64,000 nt of DNA. It comes from Bacteroidales bacterium UBA5349 (GTDB lineage Bacteria > Bacteroidota > Bacteroidia > Bacteroidales > Tenuifilaceae). The DNA lies in contig DHQB01000006.1 in assembly GCA_002410065.1 (NCBI GenBank), positions 62,001 through 126,000 on the forward strand, in the 5' to 3' direction. Shown here piece by piece: positions 1-8,012 of this stretch. The notes beneath the pieces were generated by a model. It was not told where the DNA came from and ran no database searches. It worked only from the letters and a program-made list of their open reading frames with translations. Within the stretch, counting starts at the first letter, position 1, and every line of letters begins with the position of its first letter. The translations under genes and the position numbers were made by a program.

Positions 1-1
1 C

Positions 2-544
2 GTTTATCCCGAACTAAGAAAAAGGGCAGCAGAGAATATTGCCAAAACAAATCGCAATGGCTATGCCATTGGCGGTCTATCAGTTGGCGAACCCGCTGAA
101 GTAATGTACCAGATGATTGAGGTGGTAAACGATATACTTCCAAAAGATAAGCCTCGTTATCTTATGGGTGTTGGAACCCCTGACAATATTCTTGAGGCAA
201 TTGATAGAGGTGTTGACATGTTCGACTGTGTTATGCCAACACGCAATGGCCGCAACGGAATGCTTTTTACAAGCGAGGGAGTCATCAACATCAGAAATAA
301 AAAGTGGAGTAACGATTTTTCACCAATTGATAAAATGGGCACAACATTTGCCGATGACCGCTTCAGTAAAGCATACCTCAGGCATCTCTTTGTTGCCAAC
401 GAGATGCTTGGCCCGCAGTTAGCAAGCTTGCACAACCTTGGATTTTACCTTTGGTTGGTAGGCCAAGCAAGGCAAAAAATTGAGGATGGCACATTTAAAC
501 CCTGGAAAGAACAGATGGTTAAGAAACTTGTACAACGCTTATGA
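2..544 (+). CDS. tgt: tRNA-guanine transglycosylase, C-terminal part (cut by window edge)
   Basis: Bacterial Tgt exchanges guanine 34 for preQ1 in tRNAs with GUN anticodons, the key step of queuosine formation. The open frame runs in from the window edge in frame 2. It carries the family's GGLSVGEP segment, the YLMGVGTP segment that follows it, and the active-site region MFDCVMPTRNGRNG. The protein ends at 544. The zinc-binding cysteines expected further on (CxCxxC...H) are not seen in the right place: the sequence goes directly from the DDRFSKAYLRHLF region to the C-terminus, so the metal site looks reduced or rearranged compared with E. coli Tgt. The stop overlaps the next start (ATGA at 541-544), which suggests translational coupling to the permease gene. 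Confidence 0.95.
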   Translation, partial: VYPELRKRAAENIAKTNRNGYAIGGLSVGEPAEVMYQMIEVVNDILPKDKPRYLMGVGTPDNILEAIDRGVDMFDCVMPTRNGRNGMLFTSEGVINIRNKKWSNDFSPIDKMGTTFADDRFSKAYLRHLFVANEMLGPQLASLHNLGFYLWLVGQARQKIEDGTFKPWKEQMVKKLVQRL

Positions 545-1632
545 GAAGGTTTGGACTGAAAATACTCGACATATACATCATCCGTAAATTTGTTGGCACC
601 TATTTTTATGCCATTATCCTAATTGTTGGAATTGCCGTTGTTTTTGATGTTGCCGAAAAAATGGACGATTTCATGGGGAAGGGTGCACCACTAAGCGCGA
701 TTATTTTCGATTATTATCTGAACTTTATCCCCTATTTTGCAAACCTTTTTAGCTCGTTATTCACCTTTATTGCCGTAATTTTTTTTACCTCAAAAATGGC
801 ATACAACACGGAGATTATTGCCATTTTAAGCAGCGGTGTTAGCTTCAGAAGGATGCTGTTCCCATACTTTGTTTCGGCAACAATTATTGCCCTATTCTCG
901 TTTCTGCTTAATAGTTTTATTATTCCCCCAGCAAACCGAACACGTATTGAGTTTGAAAATGCCTACGTAAAAAAAGCGTTAAAAAGTACCGAACGAAATA
1001 TTCACCGGCAGGTAAGGTCTGGCATTTTTATCTACATGCAATCATACAATACGAATAGTGAAATTGGATACAAGTTTACTATGGAAAAAATTGTAGATGG
1101 CAAAATGGAATCTAAACTCATGAGCGATTATATAAAGTGGAACCCGGAAAACAGCAAGTGGACTGTAAACAACTATCACATAAGAAATTATACCGACAAA
1201 GGTGAGGAAGTGATATCAGGAGAGAAAATTGATACCACCATCTACCTAGACCCATCGGACTTTTCAAGGAGACTGAACATTGTTGAAACAATGAATATGT
1301 TTGAACTTGATGAGTTTATTGATCAACAGAGATTACAAGGTGCCGGAAATGTTGATTTCTATCTTATTGAAAAATATAGTCGTGTGGCTTACCCTTTCTC
1401 TACATTTATCCTAACACTTATCGGGGTTGCGCTCTCATCGCGTAAGGTTAGAGGAGGTATTGGCCTACACATTGGGCTTGGATTAGGATTAAGCTTTAGC
1501 TACATTCTTTTCATGCGATTTTCAACCATGTTCTCTGTAGGGGGCAGTATTCCTCCACTAATTGCTGTTTGGATTCCTAACCTACTCTATGCAGTAATTG
1601 CTCTCATCCTTTATCGATTAGCACCAAAATAA
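541..1632 (+). CDS. LptF/LptG (YjgP/YjgQ) family permease
   Basis: This 363-aa inner-membrane protein belongs to the YjgP/YjgQ family, whose members LptF and LptG form the membrane part of the ABC transporter that extracts lipopolysaccharide for delivery to the outer membrane. Membrane segments are visible near residues 14-35, 50-85 and 100-125. A hydrophilic periplasmic part (about 130-265) follows, then three C-terminal membrane segments ending in a Leu-rich helix. The ATG overlaps the tgt stop. Tgt followed by an LptG-type permease is a common Bacteroidota arrangement (known), and the overlap suggests co-transcription. Which of LptF or LptG it is cannot be decided from the sequence alone. 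Confidence 0.9.
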   Translation: MRRFGLKILDIYIIRKFVGTYFYAIILIVGIAVVFDVAEKMDDFMGKGAPLSAIIFDYYLNFIPYFANLFSSLFTFIAVIFFTSKMAYNTEIIAILSSGVSFRRMLFPYFVSATIIALFSFLLNSFIIPPANRTRIEFENAYVKKALKSTERNIHRQVRSGIFIYMQSYNTNSEIGYKFTMEKIVDGKMESKLMSDYIKWNPENSKWTVNNYHIRNYTDKGEEVISGEKIDTTIYLDPSDFSRRLNIVETMNMFELDEFIDQQRLQGAGNVDFYLIEKYSRVAYPFSTFILTLIGVALSSRKVRGGIGLHIGLGLGLSFSYILFMRFSTMFSVGGSIPPLIAVWIPNLLYAVIALILYRLAPK

Positions 1633-1642
1633 GCCTGCTGAA

Positions 1643-2206
1643 CTATACTTTGCCCATAAGGTCTTGTTCAAGCAAAGTGCTGTAAATTGCACCATTAGGC
1701 GTTAAAGTGCTTTTATAAAGGGTTATCCTATCAACCATTGATCGTTGGATAGATTGGTTACTGGCCTCTTTTACTATTGATTCTATCAGCTGTATATTTT
1801 CAATGCTCTTAATCCTGCCGATGGTTATATGCGGATTGAAACCCCTTTGATCTGAGGTAAAGCCAATTGGGCTTACCACTCTATTCACTTCAGCATGCAG
1901 TTCCTTTAGCATTTCGCTCTCCTCAACACCCAACCAAAGCACCTTTGGATAGTTCTTTTGTCCAAATGTTCCAATCCCTTTCAGCGCAATTTCCAATGGA
2001 GCAAAGGATGAGATATGCGCTTTAAATACACTATCAATCTCATTTACTTGCATCTGGTTAGCTTCACCAAGAAAAAATAGGGTAAGGTGCAATGTATCAA
2101 AGTTGACCCATCGTATCCTCTCTTGGCCAAGTTTCTGCTTAAGGCTATTTAACAACTTGATACAGTTAGGGCTTAAGGGTATTCCTAAGGCAATAAATGT
2201 TCTCAT
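1643..2206 (-). CDS. thpR: RNA 2',3'-cyclic phosphodiesterase (2'-5' RNA ligase family)
   Basis: A 187-aa two-histidine (2H) phosphoesterase. Both catalytic HxTx motifs are present: HLTL in the N-terminal half (around residue 41) and HITI in the C-terminal half (around residue 127). The protein opens with RTFIALGIPL, typical of ThpR. Family members hydrolyse 2',3'-cyclic phosphate ends of RNA and can join tRNA halves through a 2'-5' bond in vitro; the physiological substrate is uncertain. It is convergent with the upstream permease gene, with only about 10 bases between them. Confidence 0.9.
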   Translation of the reverse strand: MRTFIALGIPLSPNCIKLLNSLKQKLGQERIRWVNFDTLHLTLFFLGEANQMQVNEIDSVFKAHISSFAPLEIALKGIGTFGQKNYPKVLWLGVEESEMLKELHAEVNRVVSPIGFTSDQRGFNPHITIGRIKSIENIQLIESIVKEASNQSIQRSMVDRITLYKSTLTPNGAIYSTLLEQDLMGKV

Positions 2207-2255
2207 AGTAACAGTTGAATTATAATAACAATTTCTTAAGTTATGGCAAATATGC

Positions 2256-2263
2256 TAAATTTG
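2256..2263 (+). promoter_or_regulatory. Bacteroidota -7 box upstream of elbB
   Basis: TAAATTTG matches the Bacteroidota sigma-ABfr -7 consensus TAnnTTTG. It lies 33 bases before the elbB start codon. A clear -33 TTG is not seen at the ideal spacing. Confidence 0.5.
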
Positions 2264-2296
2264 TTAAAATCAGATTAAACATAAAACGAAAATAAT

Positions 2297-2953
2297 ATGG
2301 ATACTAAAAAAAAGTTTGCCGTAATCCTTGCAGGCTGCGGATCAAAAGATGGTGCAGAGATTCATGAAGCAACCATGACGTTATACGCCATTAAGCAACA
2401 AGGAGCCGATTATCAAATTTTTGCCCCTGACATCAAGCAGCATCACGTAATAAATCACCTTACAGGTGAGGAGATGAACGAGAGTCGAAATGTGCTTATT
2501 GAAGCTGCCCGAATTGCAAGAGGTGATGCCAAACCCTTATCTGAGCTTAAGGTAACTGAATTTGATGCAATTATTTTACCCGGTGGCTTTGGCGTTGCCA
2601 AAAACCTCTGCACATTTGCCTTCGATGGGTCTGACTGTAAGGTTAATAAAGATGTTGAAAGAGTAATTACAGAAGCCCATAAAGCAGGCAAACCCATAGG
2701 CGCCCTTTGTATATCGCCTGTACTTTTAGCAAAATTGATAAAAGGTGCAAAACTTACACTTGGAAGCGATAAGGGAACAATAAAGGCCGTTGAACTACTT
2801 GGTGTAAAACATAGTATCACATCACATGGTGAAGTTACAATCGACGAGCAAAATCTTCTTTTTACAACACCATGCTACATGCTAGATGCAAATATTGTGG
2901 ATGTTGCCAATGGGGCAATTGCAATTGTTAAAGAGATGATTAGATTTATGTAA
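2297..2953 (+). CDS. elbB: Isoprenoid biosynthesis glyoxalase ElbB
   Basis: A 218-aa DJ-1/PfpI-superfamily protein of the ElbB (ES1, SCRP-27A) type. Family landmarks are the N-terminal VILAGCGSKDGAEIHEA segment, the LPGGFG turn and the nucleophile-elbow cysteine in GALCISP (about residue 137). E. coli ElbB has weak glyoxalase activity and was linked genetically to isoprenoid production, but its natural role is unclear. It is a single-gene unit with its own -7 box, and the convergent DUF4294 gene follows. Confidence 0.92.
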   Translation: MDTKKKFAVILAGCGSKDGAEIHEATMTLYAIKQQGADYQIFAPDIKQHHVINHLTGEEMNESRNVLIEAARIARGDAKPLSELKVTEFDAIILPGGFGVAKNLCTFAFDGSDCKVNKDVERVITEAHKAGKPIGALCISPVLLAKLIKGAKLTLGSDKGTIKAVELLGVKHSITSHGEVTIDEQNLLFTTPCYMLDANIVDVANGAIAIVKEMIRFM

Positions 2954-2997
2954 AAACTTACAGAATCTGTAATTACACTTTACAAAGGCATTAAAAG

Positions 2998-3627
2998 CTA
3001 TAGTGCACCCAGTTCATACATCATAATTAGCTCATTCAGCAACTTATCGTCGCCCATAGCTTCAAACTCGGTTTTAAGATTTGAGCCAAACAACCGGGCA
3101 AGGCTTTGCCAAAATACGGCAGAAAACCCTCCCTTTAAGTCGCGAATAACTGCATAGGTGGTTTTTCCTACCTCCCTATCAATTAGTTTAATTAATAGCC
3201 TCCCTTGTGAGATGGTGAGCTTTACAAGTTGACCCTCGAACTCATCCCTGAGTTCCTGTTCAACCTGTTTGGTATATTTTTTTCGTTCTTTATCCGTTTT
3301 TAGGGAACGATAGTGAACATCCATCTCAGAAATCTTATACTTAGCAATCTGAGCGTATGGATAAACCACCTTAAGGTTATGAACTAATCGTTTGTATTGC
3401 CTATAATCCTTTTTACTTGCAAATTTACGCTTAGGGAAAACCACTACCTCTTTAATTAGGATATTGGCCAATGTATCGCCGTCAACAATTCTTGCAGGGT
3501 ATACCTTAAATCCATCAATTACAATCGCTTTTTGAGCCTTTAGGTTGCTAAAAACGAATGTAAAACTCAGAGTAAACAGCAGTATAATTATCTTTTGCCT
3601 CATAAACCTTCTTATATACCTACGCAT
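2998..3627 (-). CDS. DUF4294 family secreted protein
   Basis: A 209-aa protein of the Bacteroidota-specific DUF4294 family, function unknown. A hydrophobic signal segment (IIILLFTLSFTFVFS) follows a basic stretch and ends at an Ala-Gln site, so the mature protein is exported, probably to the periplasm. The mature part is rich in Lys, Arg and Tyr and contains the conserved VVYPYA segment (about residue 95). A second ATG nine codons in (3603) would give a shorter basic head and is an equally good start. Confidence 0.8.
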   Translation of the reverse strand: MRRYIRRFMRQKIIILLFTLSFTFVFSNLKAQKAIVIDGFKVYPARIVDGDTLANILIKEVVVFPKRKFASKKDYRQYKRLVHNLKVVYPYAQIAKYKISEMDVHYRSLKTDKERKKYTKQVEQELRDEFEGQLVKLTISQGRLLIKLIDREVGKTTYAVIRDLKGGFSAVFWQSLARLFGSNLKTEFEAMGDDKLLNELIMMYELGAL

Positions 3628-3762
3628 TAAAACGTTTTAACTTATAAAAAGTTATAAAATTGTACCTAGTTAGTACTCATAAAGAATGCCAAAATTTTTT
3701 TATATCAATTTTTTTAAAGAATTTACAGCGCTTTTAACTAACGTTAAGTTAATGTCAATAAA

Positions 3763-4269
3763 ATGGAGATAATTGAAGAAACATCCAGCAAACAGTTTGT
3801 TTACGCCGGTTTCTGGAATCGATTTGCTGCTTACCTCATCGATAGAATTGTACTGAGCGCAGCATCATTATTTATACTTATTCCTCTGTTGGTAGCACTT
3901 GCTTATGCTGCAAAACTATCTACAATAAGTAGCACTGAGGAGCTAATGAAAATTGAAAATCTACTGCGGATATCAGCCGCTTTAGGGGGATTTCTTCTTT
4001 TTGCCCTATTCAACCTTGTATTGAATTGGCTTTACTATGCTTTAATGGAATCGTCAAAGTATCAAGGCACGCTTGGCAAGTTAGCCCTTGGAGTTAAGGT
4101 TACCGATTACGAGGGAAATAGGATAGGCTTTGGAAAGGCCACTGGAAGATATTTTGCGCGAATAATAACCAACATGACCATGCTAATTGGATATATCATT
4201 GCAGGGTTTACAGATCGTAAACAAGCATTGCACGATATGGTTGCCAGTTGCCTTGTTGTTAAACATTAA
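3763..4269 (+). CDS. RDD family membrane protein
   Basis: A 168-aa integral membrane protein with the RDD domain, named for conserved Arg-Asp-Asp residues. The N-terminal motif FWNRFAAYLIDRIVL is visible, followed by a long hydrophobic helix, a second pair of helices (about 65-95), the GTLGKLALGVKV signature and a C-terminal helix ending in RKQALHDMVA. RDD proteins are thought to be small transporters, some as Na+/H+ antiporters. No function can be assigned here. It is monocistronic as far as the spacing shows (53 bases to the next gene). Confidence 0.88.
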   Translation: MEIIEETSSKQFVYAGFWNRFAAYLIDRIVLSAASLFILIPLLVALAYAAKLSTISSTEELMKIENLLRISAALGGFLLFALFNLVLNWLYYALMESSKYQGTLGKLALGVKVTDYEGNRIGFGKATGRYFARIITNMTMLIGYIIAGFTDRKQALHDMVASCLVVKH

Positions 4270-4323
4270 TTCATACTCAACAATTACAGGTGGGTTTCTG
4301 TTTTGTAAAAAGAATAAAAGTTT

Positions 4324-4812
4324 ATGGAAAAAAACAACAGAAGTTACTCAAGCGAAGAAATAACCGTTTTTTGGAAACGTGGTGAGTGCATACATGCAAC
4401 AACCTGCTATACAAAATTACTGTCGGTTTTTAATCCTCGCAACCGCCCATGGGTAAACATGCAGGGCGCCCCAACCGATCAGATTATAGACATAGTAAAC
4501 CAATGCCCCACAAATGCCCTCACCTTTAAATGGAATGATACTGAGAAAAATAATCAGGAAGAATCGCCCAAAGCAATTAAGGACAATTCTGAGCAAACCC
4601 CATCTATTGTACCAGAAGTAAAACCAGTAATAGTTCAGGTAATGAGGAATGGTCCCTTGCTCCTTTCAGGCAAATTCAGGCTAATAGGTGAAAATGGACA
4701 GGAACTCAAATCAATGCATATGATATCACTTTGCAGATGCGGCGCATCAAATAATCAACCATTCTGCGATGGCACACATTTTAAAATTGGCTTTAAAGAT
4801 CCGGAGGAATAA
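4324..4812 (+). CDS. YjdI-type (4Fe-4S) domain fused to CDGSH iron-sulfur domain
   Basis: A 162-aa cytosolic Fe-S protein built from two modules. Residues 9-70 are a divergent mono-cluster ferredoxin domain (Fer4_19, YjdI-like) with GECIHATTC and CPTNAL cysteines. Residues 105-155 are a CDGSH zinc-finger-like domain whose 2Fe-2S ligands sit in CRCGASNNQPFCDGTH. A Lys/Glu/Pro-rich linker joins them. CDGSH domains bind a labile 2Fe-2S cluster through three Cys and one His and act in electron or cluster transfer. The next gene, three bases later, is a stand-alone CDGSH protein, so the two are almost surely one operon. Confidence 0.88.
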   Translation: MEKNNRSYSSEEITVFWKRGECIHATTCYTKLLSVFNPRNRPWVNMQGAPTDQIIDIVNQCPTNALTFKWNDTEKNNQEESPKAIKDNSEQTPSIVPEVKPVIVQVMRNGPLLLSGKFRLIGENGQELKSMHMISLCRCGASNNQPFCDGTHFKIGFKDPEE

Positions 4813-4815
4813 GCT

Positions 4816-5013
4816 ATGCAGGATACGAAAAACACAAATATTCACACCGAGGTTAAGATCAATAAAGGTGGACCCATTAAGATTACGGGCAAATTCCAAA
4901 TTTCAGGAACAGACGGTAGCCGAGTTGATGACGAAAACCAGAATGAGGTATATCTTTGCGCCTGCGGTAAGTCGAAAAAGAAACCCTTTTGCGATGGTTC
5001 GCATAACGGTTAA
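4816..5013 (+). CDS. Small CDGSH iron-sulfur domain protein
   Basis: A 65-aa protein consisting of one CDGSH domain. The ligands Cys, Cys, Cys and His lie in CACGKSKKKPFCDGSH near the C-terminus, preceded by the usual basic GGPIKITGKF strand. It resembles the C-terminal module of the preceding protein and may have arisen by domain duplication (inference). It starts three bases after the stop of that gene, so translational coupling is likely. A redox or Fe-S transfer role is expected from the family; no partner is visible. Confidence 0.88.
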   Translation: MQDTKNTNIHTEVKINKGGPIKITGKFQISGTDGSRVDDENQNEVYLCACGKSKKKPFCDGSHNG

Positions 5014-5028
5014 CTGCAAATATATTAG

Positions 5029-5493
5029 ATGAATTTAAAGCGCAATAAACCAACCTCCCCATTTGTAAAAGCATTATTAATTCTGGCGGGTTTAATTTCT
5101 TTAGGTTTAGGTATTGTTGGAATCGTAATTCCAGTTCTCCCTACAACCCCTTTCTTCCTGCTATCGGCCTACCTTTTTTTAAGGAGTTCGCAAAGGCTTT
5201 ACCGTTGGCTATTAACCCATAAACTCTTTGGTAACTACATCAGAAACTATATTCATCATAAGGCAATTGGCAAAGGGATAAAGATTTTTACGCTCCTTTT
5301 GCTTTGGACAACAATTCTGCTGAGCATATATCTGGTTAGAGGGAATCTTTGGCTACAACTTTTTTTAGTAATTGTTGCCATAGCTGTTTCAGTTCATGTA
5401 CTTAGGTTAAGAACAATGCCCAACAAAAATAATAAGCATAAAATTAGCAAGGGAACTAAAGAGAATGAGACTGATAATTACCTGAAAAAGTAA
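5029..5493 (+). CDS. DUF454 (YbaN-like) inner-membrane protein
   Basis: A 154-aa membrane protein of the DUF454/YbaN family. Two hydrophobic helices (about 12-50) contain the conserved GIVGIVIPVLPTTPFFLLSAYLF stretch, which is the family hallmark. A short loop with the HKLFGNYIRNY motif follows, then two more helices (about 85-125) and a charged tail of about 25 residues. Function unknown. It starts 15 bases after the CDGSH gene and looks like the last gene of that operon. DUF454 genes are often near Fe-S or haem genes, which fits this context. Confidence 0.87.
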   Translation: MNLKRNKPTSPFVKALLILAGLISLGLGIVGIVIPVLPTTPFFLLSAYLFLRSSQRLYRWLLTHKLFGNYIRNYIHHKAIGKGIKIFTLLLLWTTILLSIYLVRGNLWLQLFLVIVAIAVSVHVLRLRTMPNKNNKHKISKGTKENETDNYLKK

Positions 5494-5823
5494 GTGTGGC
5501 ATAAAAACTACACCGCACTCTCTTAACTTAACCACCGGTAATCAATAAGCAACTGCCTATTCTTTCTTAAGTCCAAAAGCAGCTAAACTGAGCCAAGAAC
5601 CCTACCCTTTTTTGATGAACACCCTATACCCTAAGGATAAACTCACGTTTTACAAAGCAAATATTTATGAATAAAGGTATAGTGAACCGTTATGTATATT
5701 CGTATATTAACTTTATAAATTACAATTGTGTCGCTTAACAGTTTGTTTTATTGAACAATTCGCACTAAGCCCACTATATTTGCATGTTTTAATGCAAAAG
5801 TATTAATCTAATATTATTTGGTT
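5494..5823. other. Intergenic region between DUF454 and arcA
   Basis: About 330 bases without an open frame I would accept. The only clear signal is the -7 box at 5775-5782 for the arginine deiminase gene. The rest is AT-rich, and I see no strong hairpin or repeat. Confidence 0.5.
5775..5782 (+). promoter_or_regulatory. -7 box of the arginine deiminase gene
   Basis: TATATTTG matches TAnnTTTG. A TTG lies about 21 bases upstream (near 5751), close to the usual -33/-7 spacing of Bacteroidota promoters. The start codon is about 40 bases downstream. Confidence 0.55.
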
Positions 5824-7089
5824 ATGAACAGAAAGTTGTCGGTAGATGTAAGCTCCGAGATTGGCGAACTTCAAGGCGTTATACTTCACACCCCAGGGGC
5901 TGAAGTTGAGAACATGACGCCTATGGATGCCCATAGGGCTTTATATAGCGATATTCTTAACCTAGATGTTGCCCGTAAAGAGTACGCTCAACTTTGCGGG
6001 GTGTTATCAAAAGTGACAAAAACCTATGAGATTAAAGACTTACTTTATGAAGTTCTTAGCAAGCCAAATGCAAAGCAGGAACTAATAAATAAGATATGCC
6101 TACACGAAGGGGCTATGCACCTTAAAGAAGAACTTGGTGATATCCCTCCAAAACAATTAGTGAACACTTTAATTGAGGGATTGACCCTGAAGCGCAACTC
6201 CCTTACAAGTTTTCTGAGCAATGAGAGGTATGCCTTACCCCCTCTTTACAATTTCTACTTCACACGCGATGCATCAATCTCAGTTTATAATGAGGTGCTT
6301 ATTGGTAAAATGGCCAATGGGGTTCGTGATCGCGAAACGATTATTATGGAGGCTATTTTCAACCACTCAGATTCGTTTGAAACTAAAACCATAAATCCAA
6401 ATTCTTCAATTAGAAGTTCGGATATATCAATAGAGGGAGGCGATGTTCTTATTGCTCGCGATGATATTATAGTTGTTGGCAATAGCTCGAGAACAACAAC
6501 CCAAGGCATCGATTTTATTATTAACAGATTATGCTCTAAAAACCTCAAAAAAAAGCATCACATAATCGTACAGGAACTGCCCTATAAGCCAGAATCATTC
6601 ATTCACCTCGATATGGTTTTCACGTTCCTCGATGTTGATTCGTGCATGATCTTCGAACCGCTTATCCTTAGACCCAACAAGTTTCAAACAGTTTTAATTA
6701 CTGTTGAGGGCTGTAAGGTTAAGGAAATAAAAAATGTTGAAAACATTATAGTGGCTCTTAAAAGTTTAGGAATGGATTTAAAACCTATTTATTGTGGGGG
6801 AACAAAAGATCCATGGACACAAGAGCGAGAGCAATGGCACAGTGGTGCTAACTTTTTTGCAATAGCTCCCGGAAAAGTAATAGGATATGCTCGTAATACT
6901 TACACTTTAGATGAGATGAGTAAAAATGGATACAATATAATCCGAGCCAAAGAAGTACTTAGCAATAGAGTAAATATAGATAACTTTAACAAGTACGTAA
7001 TTACACTCGACGGAAGCGAACTTGCTCGTGGAGGTGGCGGGGCCAGATGTATGACAATGCCCGTTAGTAGGAAACCTGTAAAGTGGTAA
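5824..7089 (+). CDS. arcA: Arginine deiminase
   Basis: Hydrolyses L-arginine to citrulline and ammonia, the first step of the ATP-yielding arginine deiminase pathway. The 421-aa protein has the full set of guanidino-modifying enzyme motifs: FTRD (about residue 148), the EGGD acidic motif, the catalytic His in HLDMVF and the nucleophilic Cys in GARCMTMP near the C-terminus. I chose ATG 5824; an upstream in-frame TTG at 5818 would add two residues. Carbamate kinase and ornithine carbamoyltransferase genes are not next to it, so it is an orphan here. A strong terminator follows. An Rrf2 regulator gene lies downstream. Confidence 0.95.
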   Translation: MNRKLSVDVSSEIGELQGVILHTPGAEVENMTPMDAHRALYSDILNLDVARKEYAQLCGVLSKVTKTYEIKDLLYEVLSKPNAKQELINKICLHEGAMHLKEELGDIPPKQLVNTLIEGLTLKRNSLTSFLSNERYALPPLYNFYFTRDASISVYNEVLIGKMANGVRDRETIIMEAIFNHSDSFETKTINPNSSIRSSDISIEGGDVLIARDDIIVVGNSSRTTTQGIDFIINRLCSKNLKKKHHIIVQELPYKPESFIHLDMVFTFLDVDSCMIFEPLILRPNKFQTVLITVEGCKVKEIKNVENIIVALKSLGMDLKPIYCGGTKDPWTQEREQWHSGANFFAIAPGKVIGYARNTYTLDEMSKNGYNIIRAKEVLSNRVNIDNFNKYVITLDGSELARGGGGARCMTMPVSRKPVKW

Positions 7090-7163
7090 ATAGCAGTTTC
7101 CGCATGTCCTAAAATCTCACTATACAGTTTTATTGGGATATAAAACCAATAATTCTATCCTTT

Positions 7164-7201
7164 AAAACCTCAATATTCATTGGGGTTTTATTTTTTTTAT
7201 T
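7164..7201 (+). terminator. Rho-independent terminator after arcA
   Basis: An 11-bp stem (7164-7174 with 7179-7189, one G-T pair) with a 4-base loop is followed by a run of T. Confidence 0.85.
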
Positions 7202-7231
7202 TGCAATTTCTTAAAATTTCTTAAAAAATAC

Positions 7232-7262
7232 TTGACAAAGTAAAAATTACAATATAAATTTG
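7232..7262 (+). promoter_or_regulatory. Promoter of the Rrf2 regulator gene
   Basis: TTG at 7232-7234, then 20 bases, then TAAATTTG at 7255-7262. This matches the Bacteroidota -33/-7 pattern well. The start codon is at 7294. Confidence 0.65.
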
Positions 7263-7293
7263 TTTACTACTAATGTTATAGGATATATAGTTT

Positions 7294-7689
7294 ATGAAGT
7301 TAAATACAAAGATTAGATACGGCTTAAGAGCCCTTATAGAAATTAATACTGAGGGTGACCTAGGGTTACTCCAAAAGGATATTGCCGAGAGGCAGAAAAT
7401 TTCAATAAAGTATCTGGATCCAATAATTGCTGCTTTAAAAGTAAAGGGTTTAATCCGAAATGTTAAAGGCAAAAAGAGTGGATACATATTAGCTAAATCA
7501 GCCGACGAAATTTCGGTGTACGATGTTTACTGCGCATTTGAGCCAGAACTTGCTATTGTTGAATGTCTTCAAGAACCAAATACATGTGATTTACATGGAA
7601 AATGTCTTGTAAATGGTTATTGGGATGAGTTAAACAGGGATATTAAAAACTCGATGCAGCAGCAGAAATTAAAAGATTTTTTCAAGTAA
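7294..7689 (+). CDS. Rrf2 family transcriptional regulator
   Basis: A 131-aa winged-helix regulator of the Rrf2 family, which includes IscR, NsrR and CymR. The N-terminal KIRYGLRALIEI segment and the recognition region KISIKYLDPIIAALKVKGLI are typical. Three cysteines follow the wing (C, then six residues, C, then five residues, C, around 93-107), the arrangement used by Fe-S-binding members such as IscR, so it may sense Fe-S status, redox or NO. That is inference. It has its own promoter. Its targets could include the upstream Fe-S operon or arcA, but no shared operator was found by eye. Confidence 0.88.
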   Translation: MKLNTKIRYGLRALIEINTEGDLGLLQKDIAERQKISIKYLDPIIAALKVKGLIRNVKGKKSGYILAKSADEISVYDVYCAFEPELAIVECLQEPNTCDLHGKCLVNGYWDELNRDIKNSMQQQKLKDFFK

Positions 7690-8012
7690 ATACATTCTCA
7701 CCATTTTTTTGCCCCGATCTTTTTGAAATGCACTTATAACCGAGCTAAACAAACACGTTCTATCTATTAAAACTGGATAAATTTTTCCCTTGAATAAGCT
7801 TAGTATTAGTTCAGCACAAAAACTGGCAGTATGATCTTAATGTGCAAAGTTCTTCTGCATATGGAGAATCAATATCTATAAATTAATATAACTGTTTTTT
7901 AAGTTTTTTTATTCGCAATTCTATATTGAAATTGTGGAGTCCAGAACCCACATAAAAAAACGGGGCGTATTCTGAAAAGCCTAATGAGTAAGAATTCAAC
8001 ACCTTTTTTTAT
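7690..8012. other. Intergenic region before the 520-aa protein gene
   Basis: About 320 AT-rich bases. I see T-tracts but no convincing hairpin, RNA gene or coding frame. Confidence 0.4.

Noticed and set aside
4769..5032. 87-codon frame overlapping the two CDGSH genes
   Set aside because: Different frame from two clearly conserved genes; no similarity of its own.
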